Below are positions 7,503-15,644 of a stretch of DNA of 17,971 nucleotides, piece by piece. The stretch covers positions 1 to 17,971 of the forward strand of contig CAZOLY010000062.1 in assembly GCA_964580815.1 (NCBI GenBank). The letters run 5' to 3'. Each line of letters starts with the position of its first letter. The first letter of the stretch is position 1. Made by a program: the position numbers and the translations under genes. A model generated the notes under the pieces. It was not told the DNA's origin, ran no database searches, and saw only the letters and a program-made list of their open reading frames with translations. Source of the stretch: G020354785 sp964580815 (GTDB lineage Bacteria > Bacteroidota > Bacteroidia > Bacteroidales > UBA10428).

Positions 7503-10391
7503 CTACCTTGCCGGGATAGCAGGAATTAATTTTGCAGGCTCAGTCTCAATCTTTACTGCAGAAGATGCCAGTGACCCTGATGCAGCAGTCACAATTATCT
7601 CGCCGGGTTGCCGGCATGACCGGACTATAATCTGTGCCAGTCCGTTGAATACTTTACGTTTCCATGATTCCTCCGGAACAAAAACCTGTACCACACCGGG
7701 ATCCGTATTCAGTATCTCCCACTGATCTGTTAATATAAAAGGGATACCTGTTACGGCATATACATTTTTCCCTTCCTTTAATATATTATGGTCAAGTATA
7801 AATCCCGGGGTTATGCTGTCACGTTTCAGGTCCCCTGCAACCGGGTGTCCGTTTACATAAATTGCCTGGTTATCGCATATACTCTTTATAAACAGAGTAA
7901 CCCTGGTATTTTCATTTATTGGGGGCAGCTGAAATGAACCCCTTATAATTATAAGTGTATCAATCATGGGACTGTTGACTTCTTCTGTCTGTTCAAAGTC
8001 ACTCCACCCTGAATCATTAAAATCATATGTTACCTCCGGAAATTCCTGCCTGGTGGCGGTAAATAACATTTTCAATCCTTTAATCTTTTCAATTTTAATG
8101 ATATCGGGGAACTGGTCCGCTTCGTGGCTCGAAGGATTCCCGTTGCCGACACCTATGATTTTCCCCGGTCCTTTGATGTTAAATATAATTTCATCACCGG
8201 CTGTAGGTACAACCCTTCCTTTTTTATCTTCAACCTGCACGGTAATGATTGAAATATCCTGTCCGTCCGCCCTGATAATGCTGTGATCAGGTACTAAATG
8301 GATAGCAGCTGGTTCTCCGGTTGTCTCCACCCTTGAAGAAATTGCTTCCCTGCCGTTATTATAGCCACGGGCAAGGAGGGTTCCCGGCCTGTAAGGTACC
8401 TCCCACTCAAGGTGGGAAAGTCCTGGCATATGCTTGCGGCCGAGGCTTTTACCATTGAGGAAAAGCTCCGCCTCATCACAGTTGCTGTATACCCTCACAT
8501 TTACAGGTTCTTTCTCTTTTCCCTGGCGGTTCCAGTGCGTGGCAATATGTATTACAGGCTCACCTTTCCACCAGCTTTCAAGGTAATAATAGGTGTCCTT
8601 CGGGAAGCCGCAAAGGTCGATGATACCGTATTGTGCAAGGACCTGGGGCCATCCGTAAGGATTGGCCTCACCCCTGTAATCGAAGCCTGTCCAGAAAAAT
8701 AATCCCGCCATAAAGGGGCGCCCGGCACAGAAGTGAATGCCGTTTTCAATATCCCTCTCCGGGGAGTAAAGATAAGAAGGGGCCATATATGCCCTTGCCG
8801 GATCTTCTTCATATATGCCGCGTGTTGCGCTTGTCGTGCGTTCTTCGGTAAGCATCATGGGCTGCCGGGGATACCTGGCATGGTGCTCATCTATATCACC
8901 GGCCTCAAGATAATTGTATCCCATAACGTCTATGACGGTTGATATTCCTTCCACCCTGCCTCCACTAACGGCAGCAGTGACCCTTCTTGTGGGGTCAAGC
9001 CGTTGCACAAAATCCTGCATCGTGGAAGCTATGCGGGCTCCCTTGATATTCCCTTCAATAGCCCATTCCTCGTTCCCTATTGACCATGCAATGATACAGG
9101 GATGGTTGCGGTCCCGAAGTATCATCCTCTCAAGCTGCAGGAAATGCTCCGGTGAAACGCCCATCAGGCGGTTTTCATCCAGTACAAGCATACCCAGCCG
9201 GTCACAAGCATCAAGCAGTTCAGGGGTAGGCGGATTATGAGAACACCTGTAAGCATTACTGCCCATGGACTTTAACCTGGCAATCCTGAATTCCTGCAGC
9301 GCATCGGGAATGGCTGTGCCTACACCCGCATGATCCTGGTGATTGTTGGTACCTCTTAGCTGAACATGTTGTCCATTGAGAAAAAATCCACTGTCAGGAT
9401 CAAAATGAACGGAGCGTATACCAAAAGCGGTTACATATTCATCAGCTATTTCATCATTTGTACGGACGGAAGTATAAAGCTTGTATAAGGAAGGTGAGTC
9501 AGGAGACCACAGTCCGGGATTACTGACTTCCATCACACAGGGGAATTCTTCTGTCTCAGCGGGTTTCAGGTTGAGGTTATCCATTTCCCGGGATGACACC
9601 TCTTTTCCCGCGGCATCTTTTATTACCTGGATAATATCAAAAATCGCTTCCTCACCTGTTTCATTGGTTATTGCTGTTTTTGCCTCTACTATAGCAAGTC
9701 CCTCCCTGATGTCGGACGTGACAAATGTGCCATACCTGGCTACGTGAAGAGGTGACGTTTTTTCAAGCCACACATGCCGGTATATGCCAGCACCCTCATA
9801 AAACCAACCTTCTTCCATAGTTATATCCACCCGCACGGCAATTACATTATCACCACCGTAATTCAGGTAATCGGTAATATCATACTGAAAACTGCTGTAC
9901 CCGCTATGTTCTTCACCTATATAAAATCCGTTGATCCAAAGCATGGAGTTACGGTGAACGCCATCAAATTCAATGACTATACGCCTGCCCAAATCCGATT
10001 CAGGGATATGGAACTTCTTCCTGTACCATCCTGTGCTGTTTTCAGGGAACATTCTCCCTGCCGCCTTATAACCATGGCTGTGGCTGGCCGCACTGTCAAA
10101 AGGCAGCTCTGTGGCCCAGTCATGAGGTATATCGATGATACGCCACGCCCTGTCATCAAAACCGGCTGCCGCCGGTCCGTCTCCGTAGCCTGTCTTGGTG
10201 AAATACGAGAAATAAGCGGTACCATGACCGAAATCTCTTTCCGTATCACAGGCATGTCCCAGGGCAAACCTCCATCCGGAATCCATAAGACAGCGTTCAC
10301 GGACCTTTGTTTTTTCAATGGCCTTTTTCTCCTGGCTAAAGGAACATACAAATAAGAAAGCAGTTAAAAAAACCGTAAGTGCTTTTTTCAT
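7503..10391 (-). CDS. GH2 beta-galactosidase-like glycosidase with inserted C-terminal jelly-roll-like domain
   Basis: 962 aa, exported (MKKALTVFLTAFLFVCSFSQ; Cys16 lacks a good lipobox, so signal peptidase I is likelier). Domains: GH2 sugar-binding jelly roll about 35-215 (IDIPHDW, STGWYRKKF, GAGIYRHVWL), Ig-like linker 216-325, TIM barrel 326-605, DUF4982-like domain 610-690, then an Ig/invasin-like domain from 693. Catalytic residues are visible: acid/base Glu441 in WSIGNEEW and nucleophile Glu516 in MLTEERTT. The barrel ends with FFWTGFDYRGE. Family members remove beta-galactosyl or related residues from oligosaccharide ends; the exact sugar is not determined here. In the last Ig-like domain a stretch at about 764-909 splits the usual motif GVGNGNPSSHE from SWKRKVFNG, which are normally close together. 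The neighbouring antiporter follows after 112 bases. Confidence 0.92.
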   Translation of the reverse strand: MKKALTVFLTAFLFVCSFSQEKKAIEKTKVRERCLMDSGWRFALGHACDTERDFGHGTAYFSYFTKTGYGDGPAAAGFDDRAWRIIDIPHDWATELPFDSAASHSHGYKAAGRMFPENSTGWYRKKFHIPESDLGRRIVIEFDGVHRNSMLWINGFYIGEEHSGYSSFQYDITDYLNYGGDNVIAVRVDITMEEGWFYEGAGIYRHVWLEKTSPLHVARYGTFVTSDIREGLAIVEAKTAITNETGEEAIFDIIQVIKDAAGKEVSSREMDNLNLKPAETEEFPCVMEVSNPGLWSPDSPSLYKLYTSVRTNDEIADEYVTAFGIRSVHFDPDSGFFLNGQHVQLRGTNNHQDHAGVGTAIPDALQEFRIARLKSMGSNAYRCSHNPPTPELLDACDRLGMLVLDENRLMGVSPEHFLQLERMILRDRNHPCIIAWSIGNEEWAIEGNIKGARIASTMQDFVQRLDPTRRVTAAVSGGRVEGISTVIDVMGYNYLEAGDIDEHHARYPRQPMMLTEERTTSATRGIYEEDPARAYMAPSYLYSPERDIENGIHFCAGRPFMAGLFFWTGFDYRGEANPYGWPQVLAQYGIIDLCGFPKDTYYYLESWWKGEPVIHIATHWNRQGKEKEPVNVRVYSNCDEAELFLNGKSLGRKHMPGLSHLEWEVPYRPGTLLARGYNNGREAISSRVETTGEPAAIHLVPDHSIIRADGQDISIITVQVEDKKGRVVPTAGDEIIFNIKGPGKIIGVGNGNPSSHEADQFPDIIKIEKIKGLKMLFTATRQEFPEVTYDFNDSGWSDFEQTEEVNSPMIDTLIIIRGSFQLPPINENTRVTLFIKSICDNQAIYVNGHPVAGDLKRDSITPGFILDHNILKEGKNVYAVTGIPFILTDQWEILNTDPGVVQVFVPEESWKRKVFNGLAQIIVRSCRQPGEIIVTAASGSLASSAVKIETEPAKLIPAIPAR

Positions 10392-10421
10392 GTCGGTTAA
10401 ACTATTTTAATTAACAATTAA

Positions 10422-10520
10422 TATACTCCGGACATAAATCCGCTTGGTGCCTTTGTCATGGGAACAATCATGGCCGGGGCACTGCATAAAAAACCTAATA
10501 ATCCTTTATCCGCCACATAG
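10422..10520 (+). pseudogene. Possible decayed transporter fragment
   Basis: This gap, between the GH2 start and the GT39 stop, holds a 32-codon + strand frame bounded by stops on both sides. It reads as membrane-protein-like residues, including PLGAFVMGTIMAGALHKK. LGAFVMG is reminiscent of the helix in cation:proton antiporters (LGAF-(V/L)-(M/A)-G). No start codon with a plausible ribosome site exists, and it overlaps the antisense 3' end of the GT39 gene. It may be a gene relic or chance. Confidence 0.18.
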
Positions 10521-12096
10521 GCAGACTTCTCATGTATTCCAGCGAGTCCATTTTTTCACCAAACTGCAACTTTAAATTCTGAACAAGCTCATTCGATGCA
10601 TGAACAACATATATTTCGGAATATTCTTTCCCACCCAGCACTGCCTTTACGTCTTTTATGTCAGGTGATGCATACAGGATATCAATACTATCTGATGTGC
10701 ATTCCGACAGGACAACAATAAAATCACCCATCCCGCAGTAATATGAAAAAGTCGTAATCAATAAAGGCTTCCTGGCGTCTGAAAATATCTGCGCATCTTC
10801 GACAGCTATATTGCAATCATCACGTGTATACCAGCATTTCTCTTTTGAAATCTTCAGAACAGATGTAATGCCTGTATAAACCAGTCCCACATAAATAAAG
10901 GCAAACAGGAGTCTGCCCGTGCTTATCTTTTTGTATAACAAATAAGCCACAACCATCAATATGCCCACGTAAATAAATATAAAATACCTCCACCATATTG
11001 ACGTTAATCCGTTCCTGGCGACATCATAAACATAGAAGAATATTAATCCCGGCAATATTATAAGGACCAGGAAATAAATAATTTCTTTTCGCGACTTCCT
11101 GAAAAGATATATAAATGCACCTATAATTAAGGATAAGACTAACATGCCAAGCAAAAGATCAATGAACAAATCTGCTGTGAAAAAGTCTTCTGCAGTTGCA
11201 TCCTTAAGCAGGGAATAGTCAAAATAAAATAAAAAGATACGTATAAAGCCAAATATCTGCGCCAGGAAAGGTCCCCAGAAAGGGACATTGAAATCCATAA
11301 CCTGCCATGACATGGCCCGGATTATTTCCTGGCGGTTAATATACATTGAAAATATCCATGGCAGATAACCCAGAGTGATAATACCCAGGTTTATACTAAA
11401 CTTTGCGATAAGCTGCTTCTTTAATATGATTACATAAATAAGATGTCCGAATATTATTATACCTGAAAATAAAGATGTATATAAGGCCAGTATGCCTGTC
11501 AACGAGTAGGCTATCCACCATTTTAGTTTATTAAATCCGACAGCTTTTAAAAACAGGTAATTGAGTACAATAAGAAAGAAAGCCCATAAAATATAATACC
11601 TTGCCTCCTGCGAAAACAACTGAAAATATGGCGATACCGAGTATAAGCTGACGGCAACCCAGCCTGAAAGGTTTGAGCCGAAGAGAGTCCTGGCAAGCAG
11701 AAAGAGAAAAGGAAGCGTCAATATAAAAATGAATACACCAAAAAGCCTGTAGTGCATAAAATCATCTCCTGCAATACGCTGCCAGAAAATTAAGAAAGCA
11801 TAATGCAGGGGCGTAAGATAGGTGCCTGAAAATAAACCTTTCAGCTGAAACCATACCGTGTAATCCTGGGTATTATGATGATATAAATCCCTGTAAAAAC
11901 TTATGTTCTTTATTTCGTTAACAGGTACAAGCGAGGGATATTTGCCATCCGGGACACCCGATGTATGCTGGATTGTACAAATCTCATCAAACCAGTACAA
12001 TTTGTAATCCAGCCGGTAGAATTTTAGCGCCGTTCCCGTTATTACGATGATCAAATAAATATAGGGCTTAAGAAAAAATTGCCTTATTGTCCCCAT
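10495..12096 (-). CDS. GT39/PMT_2-like polytopic membrane glycosyltransferase
   Basis: 533 aa with about 11-12 predicted membrane helices over residues 10-425 and a soluble C-terminal part of about 110 residues. Family marks of the ArnT/PMT superfamily: a first-loop acidic pair in YWFDEI (Asp37-Glu38), TPLHYAFLIFW (95-105) and SQEARYY (162-168). These enzymes take a sugar from a polyprenyl-phosphate donor and transfer it, on the periplasmic side, to lipid A, protein or a cell-surface polymer. The acceptor cannot be deduced. It lies 53 bases after the exported cysteine hydrolase on the same strand and no good promoter is seen in that gap, so the two are probably one transcript. ATG at 12096 is the natural start, followed by a short cytoplasmic stretch and the first helix. 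Confidence 0.8.
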   Translation of the reverse strand: MGTIRQFFLKPYIYLIIVITGTALKFYRLDYKLYWFDEICTIQHTSGVPDGKYPSLVPVNEIKNISFYRDLYHHNTQDYTVWFQLKGLFSGTYLTPLHYAFLIFWQRIAGDDFMHYRLFGVFIFILTLPFLFLLARTLFGSNLSGWVAVSLYSVSPYFQLFSQEARYYILWAFFLIVLNYLFLKAVGFNKLKWWIAYSLTGILALYTSLFSGIIIFGHLIYVIILKKQLIAKFSINLGIITLGYLPWIFSMYINRQEIIRAMSWQVMDFNVPFWGPFLAQIFGFIRIFLFYFDYSLLKDATAEDFFTADLFIDLLLGMLVLSLIIGAFIYLFRKSRKEIIYFLVLIILPGLIFFYVYDVARNGLTSIWWRYFIFIYVGILMVVAYLLYKKISTGRLLFAFIYVGLVYTGITSVLKISKEKCWYTRDDCNIAVEDAQIFSDARKPLLITTFSYYCGMGDFIVVLSECTSDSIDILYASPDIKDVKAVLGGKEYSEIYVVHASNELVQNLKLQFGEKMDSLEYMRSLPMWRIKDY

Positions 12097-12149
12097 TAAC
12101 TAATATTTATTTAACGTATCTGTTCACTATAAGTGGTTATAATATCTAA

Positions 12150-12743
12150 TTATTTGGCCTGATCAAGAATATATTTTACAGCTTCATATCCCAGAGCCTC
12201 GAATATGATTTCAATATTGTCCGTATAAGTTGAATTATGGCTCATTATTGCATCTTTAAGTAAGAACACATTATAATCCAGATCCCTTGCAGCAAAATAG
12301 GTGGCGATAACACATCCAACAGAGCTCAGGCCACAAAGGAAGATGGTATTACAATTTCTTTCCTTCAGCATTTTATCCAAATCCGTCTTCTTAAAGCTGC
12401 TGGAAAAATTTTTTATTACGATAGGATCATCGGGCTCTATATTTATGATCTCCGGATATTGAAAATTAAGAGAATCAGGATGAGGGCCCCATTCCGGACT
12501 GGTATGATAAACGCGGATAATTGGAAGGTCCATTTTTCTGAAAAGCGATATATACTCATTAATAAAATACATGGCTATACCCTTTTCCTGTTCAGGAACC
12601 ATAGGTAAAAACTGATTCTGAATATCAATAATTACCAGCGCCGGCCTGTCGGAACCTGCATTATTTATGTTTTTATCCTGTGATATTACTGCAATTTGTA
12701 CAGACACAAGAATAACCAGAATTGAAATTACTGTTCGTTTCAT
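12150..12743 (-). CDS. Exported isochorismatase-family cysteine hydrolase
   Basis: I place the start at the ATG at 12743 (197 aa). The TTG at 12776 lies inside a probable promoter element. MKRTVISILVILVSVQIAVISQ is then a clear signal peptide. The catalytic triad of the isochorismatase-like fold is complete: Asp40 in IDIQNQF, Lys111 in IVIKNFSSSF and Cys144 in LSSVGCVIAT. Members hydrolyse amides or related bonds (nicotinamide, N-carbamoylsarcosine, isochorismate and others). Substrate is unknown here; the VGCVIATYFAARDLDY segment is the usual family pattern. Most relatives are cytoplasmic, so export to the periplasm is unusual. It probably shares a transcript with the GT39 gene downstream and is divergent from the GH26 gene. 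Confidence 0.85.
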   Translation of the reverse strand: MKRTVISILVILVSVQIAVISQDKNINNAGSDRPALVIIDIQNQFLPMVPEQEKGIAMYFINEYISLFRKMDLPIIRVYHTSPEWGPHPDSLNFQYPEIINIEPDDPIVIKNFSSSFKKTDLDKMLKERNCNTIFLCGLSSVGCVIATYFAARDLDYNVFLLKDAIMSHNSTYTDNIEIIFEALGYEAVKYILDQAK

Positions 12744-12773
12744 TGTTTTATAGTTTAGTATAATCCCAATATA

Positions 12774-12802
12774 CAAAGATTTATATATTTATCAAATCAC
12801 AA
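12774..12802 (-). promoter_or_regulatory. Candidate Bacteroidota promoter for the cysteine hydrolase
   Basis: On the minus strand, TTG (12802-12800) is followed after 18 bases by AATCTTTG (12781-12774), 7 of 8 matches to the phylum's -7 consensus TAnnTTTG. The ATG at 12743 lies 30 bases downstream. Found by eye only. Confidence 0.3.
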
Positions 12803-12840
12803 TTTCATGGCATCTGAATTAATAATCCGTTCCGATGGTA

Positions 12841-12871
12841 TTGCTTTTAATCTGACTGATTAATAAATTTG
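12841..12871 (+). promoter_or_regulatory. Candidate Bacteroidota promoter for the GH26 gene
   Basis: TTG at 12841-12843 is followed after 20 bases by TAAATTTG at 12864-12871, a full match to the TAnnTTTG consensus. The GH26 ATG at 12931 lies 59 bases downstream, leaving a leader of about 50 bases in which GAAAGG (12916-12921) could act as a weak ribosome-binding site 9 bases before the ATG. Confidence 0.4.
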
Positions 12872-12930
12872 TATACTTTGCAGATCAGTTTGTTCAATGT
12901 CGAACCAAAAATAAAGAAAGGTAATCAGCC

Positions 12931-14007
12931 ATGAAGAATAAAGGAAGTTTGGCCAAAATATTTATTTTTCTGATAATAGTCATGCCCCTCAGTAATGGTC
13001 ATGGCCAGGATACAAGTGATTACAGAAAGTCCGTGAATCCGGATATTTCAGTGGAAGCTGAGGCACTGCTGGAATTGCTTTATCAGATCAGCGGCAAGTA
13101 TATCCTGGCAGGCCACCATAATGGAATTTATGCACCGGACAAGTACAACGAGGAAGTAAAGCAAATGACAGGCATGTATCCTGTGATCTGGGGCAACGAT
13201 TTCAGTTTTCATTTCATGGGAAAAGACCCCGATGTTATGCGTCAGCAAATGATTGACAAGGCTATAGAGCTGCACCGTAAAGGTAATATTATCACTTTGA
13301 TGTGGCACAGCTGTTTCCCTTCTGATGGTGATTCATGCAGCTATAAAAATATATGGATATGGGATGATATTGTATCCCCGCAGAAATGGGATGAATTGAC
13401 AACCGAGGGAACAGAACTAAATAACCAGTGGCGTGCGCAGGCAGATAATGTGGCAAAGTATCTCATGCAATTGCAGGAAGCCCATGTTCCTGTTTTGTGG
13501 CGCCCTTACCACGAGATGAACGGAGTCTGGTTCTGGTGGTGCCAGCACCCGGGAGAAGAGGGATTTGTTAAATTATGGAAAATGATGTATGATTACTTTA
13601 CTAACTATCACCACTTAAATAACCTTATATGGGTCTGGAATACAAATGCCCCGCGTGATAAAGAAGGTGATGAAGCATATGCCTATAAAGATTACTTTCC
13701 CGGCACAGACTATGTCGATGTCCTTGCCGCTGATGTTTACCATAATGACTATAAACAGAGCCACCATGATGAGCTGCTGGAACTGGCCGGAGGAAAGCCT
13801 GTCTCCCTGGGCGAAGTGGGACAGATACCTGCCCCGGAACTGCTGGATCAGCAACCCCGGTGGACATGGTTCATGGGATGGGCAGACTTTCTGTATAAGG
13901 CAAATACTCCCGATGCTGTGAAAGCCCTGTACAATTCACCCCGCACCATTACCCTTGATGAAATATCAATTGACGAAAACGGCAACTATATAATTAAAGT
14001 TAAATAA
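12931..14007 (+). CDS. GH26 beta-mannanase-like glycoside hydrolase
   Basis: 358 aa; signal peptide over residues 1-26 ending near GHGQ. A single GH26 barrel fills the rest, a usual length for a one-domain member. Acid/base Glu195 is in WRPYHEMNGVWFWW (190-203) and nucleophile Glu295 in PVSLGEVGQIP (290-300). Further family marks are LAGHHNG (59-65), LMWHSCFP (123-130) and AADVYHNDY (266-274). The family mostly cleaves internal beta-1,4-mannosyl bonds in mannan and glucomannan, with retention; some members act on beta-1,3-xylan or mixed-linkage glucan, but the WFWW next to the acid/base favours mannanase. No binding module or T9SS domain is present, so it probably works in the periplasm or on the cell surface. 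It stands alone on the plus strand between two minus-strand blocks, with its own candidate promoter. Confidence 0.92.
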   Translation: MKNKGSLAKIFIFLIIVMPLSNGHGQDTSDYRKSVNPDISVEAEALLELLYQISGKYILAGHHNGIYAPDKYNEEVKQMTGMYPVIWGNDFSFHFMGKDPDVMRQQMIDKAIELHRKGNIITLMWHSCFPSDGDSCSYKNIWIWDDIVSPQKWDELTTEGTELNNQWRAQADNVAKYLMQLQEAHVPVLWRPYHEMNGVWFWWCQHPGEEGFVKLWKMMYDYFTNYHHLNNLIWVWNTNAPRDKEGDEAYAYKDYFPGTDYVDVLAADVYHNDYKQSHHDELLELAGGKPVSLGEVGQIPAPELLDQQPRWTWFMGWADFLYKANTPDAVKALYNSPRTITLDEISIDENGNYIIKVK

Positions 14008-14055
14008 ATTATATATTGATTGCATTAAAGCTATTGCTTCACGTTTTTCTAGTGT

Positions 14056-14376
14056 TTAGTGATTATTTGTTTTCCTTTTTTTAGCCAGACCTTTGCCTCC
14101 CAGAAATCCCCATCCCCCGCTGCCAATTAAAAATCCGAGTGCATACAATGCCCCGTTATTATTTGGAGCGAACATGGTTATATCTTTCCTGAACAGCATC
14201 ACAACAAAGTCAACAGGTGCAATTATTCCATGCCACAGGCCTCCCCAGAAACCGTACGTATGGCCATGCAAACAGGCACCCACAGTTTCATTTCTTGCAC
14301 AACCTGTGAGAAACAGTAAGGTTATAAATACTAATACTATAAGACCTGCCAGTTTTTGTCTGTTAAATATTTTCAT
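14056..14376 (-). CDS. Small conserved lipoprotein of unknown function
   Basis: 106 aa. Residues 8-26 form a lipoprotein signal with lipobox LTGC (Cys26). The mature part is rich in Gly, Trp and Phe: HTYGFWGGLWHGIIAP (39-54), a hydrophobic stretch VDFVVMLF, NNNGALYALGFLIGSGGWGFLGG, then a basic tail KKRKTNNH. The second stretch could form a membrane hairpin. Short proteins of the pattern GFWxGLWHGxIxPxxFxxSLF recur in bacteria, but I know no assigned function. It is 53 bases downstream of the serine hydrolase and converges with the GH26 gene over 48 bases. Confidence 0.75.
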   Translation of the reverse strand: MKIFNRQKLAGLIVLVFITLLFLTGCARNETVGACLHGHTYGFWGGLWHGIIAPVDFVVMLFRKDITMFAPNNNGALYALGFLIGSGGWGFLGGKGLAKKRKTNNH

Positions 14377-14429
14377 ATGTTTATGTTTTAATTGAATGTT
14401 ACTTATGAAGTGACAAGTTATTAATTATT

Positions 14430-15584
14430 TTAATTCTTAAGATTAGCCAGTTTATCAATTTCTCCCAATGCCTTGATAATAAATACTATGGGCGCCCGGT
14501 GGCAATTCAGTTTATTGAAAGTGCCAATCATATAGACATCCATGGAAGGATTATAATACATGAAAGACCCTACCGAACCCGAATTCCCCCAAATCTCATA
14601 TTTTTTCGGCATGGTTATAAAACGGAACTTCATTATACCATAGCCATATTTTATCCCTGGTCCGAAATCTGCCCAGTCTTTCATTTTATCGAAAGTCTCC
14701 TCCTTAATAATTTTATTATTTGCCAGGGCTTTAATAAATTTCAACAAATCTTCAGTTGTGGAAACAATGCCACCACCTGCCCAGTCAATGCTAATACTCC
14801 TGGCCTTTGACAGATTTAATCCTTTATAATATAAGTCAACCATAGGGTACTGACTTTTTATTTCAGGTTCAGAATAGAACATCTGCCAGGTGTTGTTCAT
14901 CTCCAGGGGCCTGAAAATATATTCATGCAGGGATTCATGCATAGGCTTTCCGGTAATCTTTTCAATAATAAGTCCCAGTAGCTGGTAGTTTGTGTCGGAA
15001 TAATGAAAACCTTTCCCTGGGGGAAAGTGTGGCTTTAATCTCTTTTTTGTCCAGTTTACAGTTTCAAGGGGAGTCCAGAACCGATCCGGTTCTTTTAACA
15101 TCAAATCCATAATACTGACTCCGGAATCGTCCTTGTCAGTATAATAGTCAGCAATACCCGAAGTATGGTTAAGCAGGTGCCTTACAAGGATTTCTTCGGA
15201 GTAGTCCGTTCCCTTGTATACGTGCAAACCCTCAAGTATATCCTCATCGAGATATTTGGAAATATGATCATTAAAATCAATGAGCCCTTTTTCATAAAGT
15301 ATAGATATCATAACTGAGGTTATTGTCTTACCGACGCTGGCATAATGACAGGGCTGATCCTCATTAATTTTATTATCATGATCCTTGCTGACAGCTATAT
15401 TCCAGTGTATATCCAATGAGTCAGAGTGTACAAGCAATAATGAACTGCCTGTTCCCTTATCCTTCATTACCCTCTTCTCAAACCTATCAAGAATCTTCTG
15501 TCTTGTTTTCTCGTAATTTGCCTGCGCACAACTTTGCAGGATTATAGCAAAAAGAATAATAATATTTACCAGTATTGCTCTCAT
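14430..15584 (-). CDS. Beta-lactamase-fold serine hydrolase (PF00144), probable lipoprotein
   Basis: Start taken as the ATG at 15584 (384 aa); the TTG at 15614 overlaps a good -7 promoter element. MRAILVNIIILFAIILQSC is a lipoprotein-like signal with LQSC at 16-19. The catalytic Ser-x-x-Lys is YASVGK (Ser83, Lys86); the Tyr motif is HYSDTNY (194-200, Tyr195 in place of the class C Tyr-x-Asn). A conserved GNSGSVGSF (333-341) stands where KTG lies in true beta-lactamases. The LLNHTSGI stretch (137-144) is typical. These proteins are usually esterases or D-Ala-D-Ala peptidases, and most are not antibiotic-resistance enzymes. Near a putative lyase, removal of ester groups such as acetyl from polysaccharide is possible, but this is inference. 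It lies 56 bases after the BNR_4 gene but may also have its own promoter. Confidence 0.82.
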   Translation of the reverse strand: MRAILVNIIILFAIILQSCAQANYEKTRQKILDRFEKRVMKDKGTGSSLLLVHSDSLDIHWNIAVSKDHDNKINEDQPCHYASVGKTITSVMISILYEKGLIDFNDHISKYLDEDILEGLHVYKGTDYSEEILVRHLLNHTSGIADYYTDKDDSGVSIMDLMLKEPDRFWTPLETVNWTKKRLKPHFPPGKGFHYSDTNYQLLGLIIEKITGKPMHESLHEYIFRPLEMNNTWQMFYSEPEIKSQYPMVDLYYKGLNLSKARSISIDWAGGGIVSTTEDLLKFIKALANNKIIKEETFDKMKDWADFGPGIKYGYGIMKFRFITMPKKYEIWGNSGSVGSFMYYNPSMDVYMIGTFNKLNCHRAPIVFIIKALGEIDKLANLKN

Positions 15585-15611
15585 AGATTTTTTTATTGCC
15601 CGATTAAGATT

Positions 15612-15644
15612 CAAATATAATAATTATCAATTTACAGTTTTCAA
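15612..15644 (-). promoter_or_regulatory. Candidate Bacteroidota promoter for the serine hydrolase
   Basis: On the minus strand, TTG (15644-15642) and TATATTTG (15619-15612), a full TAnnTTTG match, are separated by 22 bases, a little longer than usual. The upstream element overlaps the stop codon of the BNR_4 gene. The ATG at 15584 lies 28 bases downstream of the -7 element. Found by eye only. Confidence 0.35.

Noticed and set aside
9774..10355. + strand frame of 193 codons opposite the GH2 5' end
   Set aside because: Antisense to the well-supported GH2 coding region, with no domain or plausible start signal.
12128..12141. TATAA-GTGG-TTATA hairpin between the cysteine hydrolase and GT39
   Set aside because: Five A/T base pairs with no T-run; expected by chance in such AT-rich DNA.
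14026..14042. AAGC-TATT-GCTT hairpin before a T-run as a terminator between GH26 and the small lipoprotein
   Set aside because: The stem is only 4 base pairs and mostly A/T-flanked; too weak to call.
14430..15584. Antibiotic-resistance beta-lactamase
   Set aside because: The Tyr motif is YSD rather than YxN and KTG is replaced by a GNSGSVG stretch; general esterase/peptidase-like members of PF00144 fit better.
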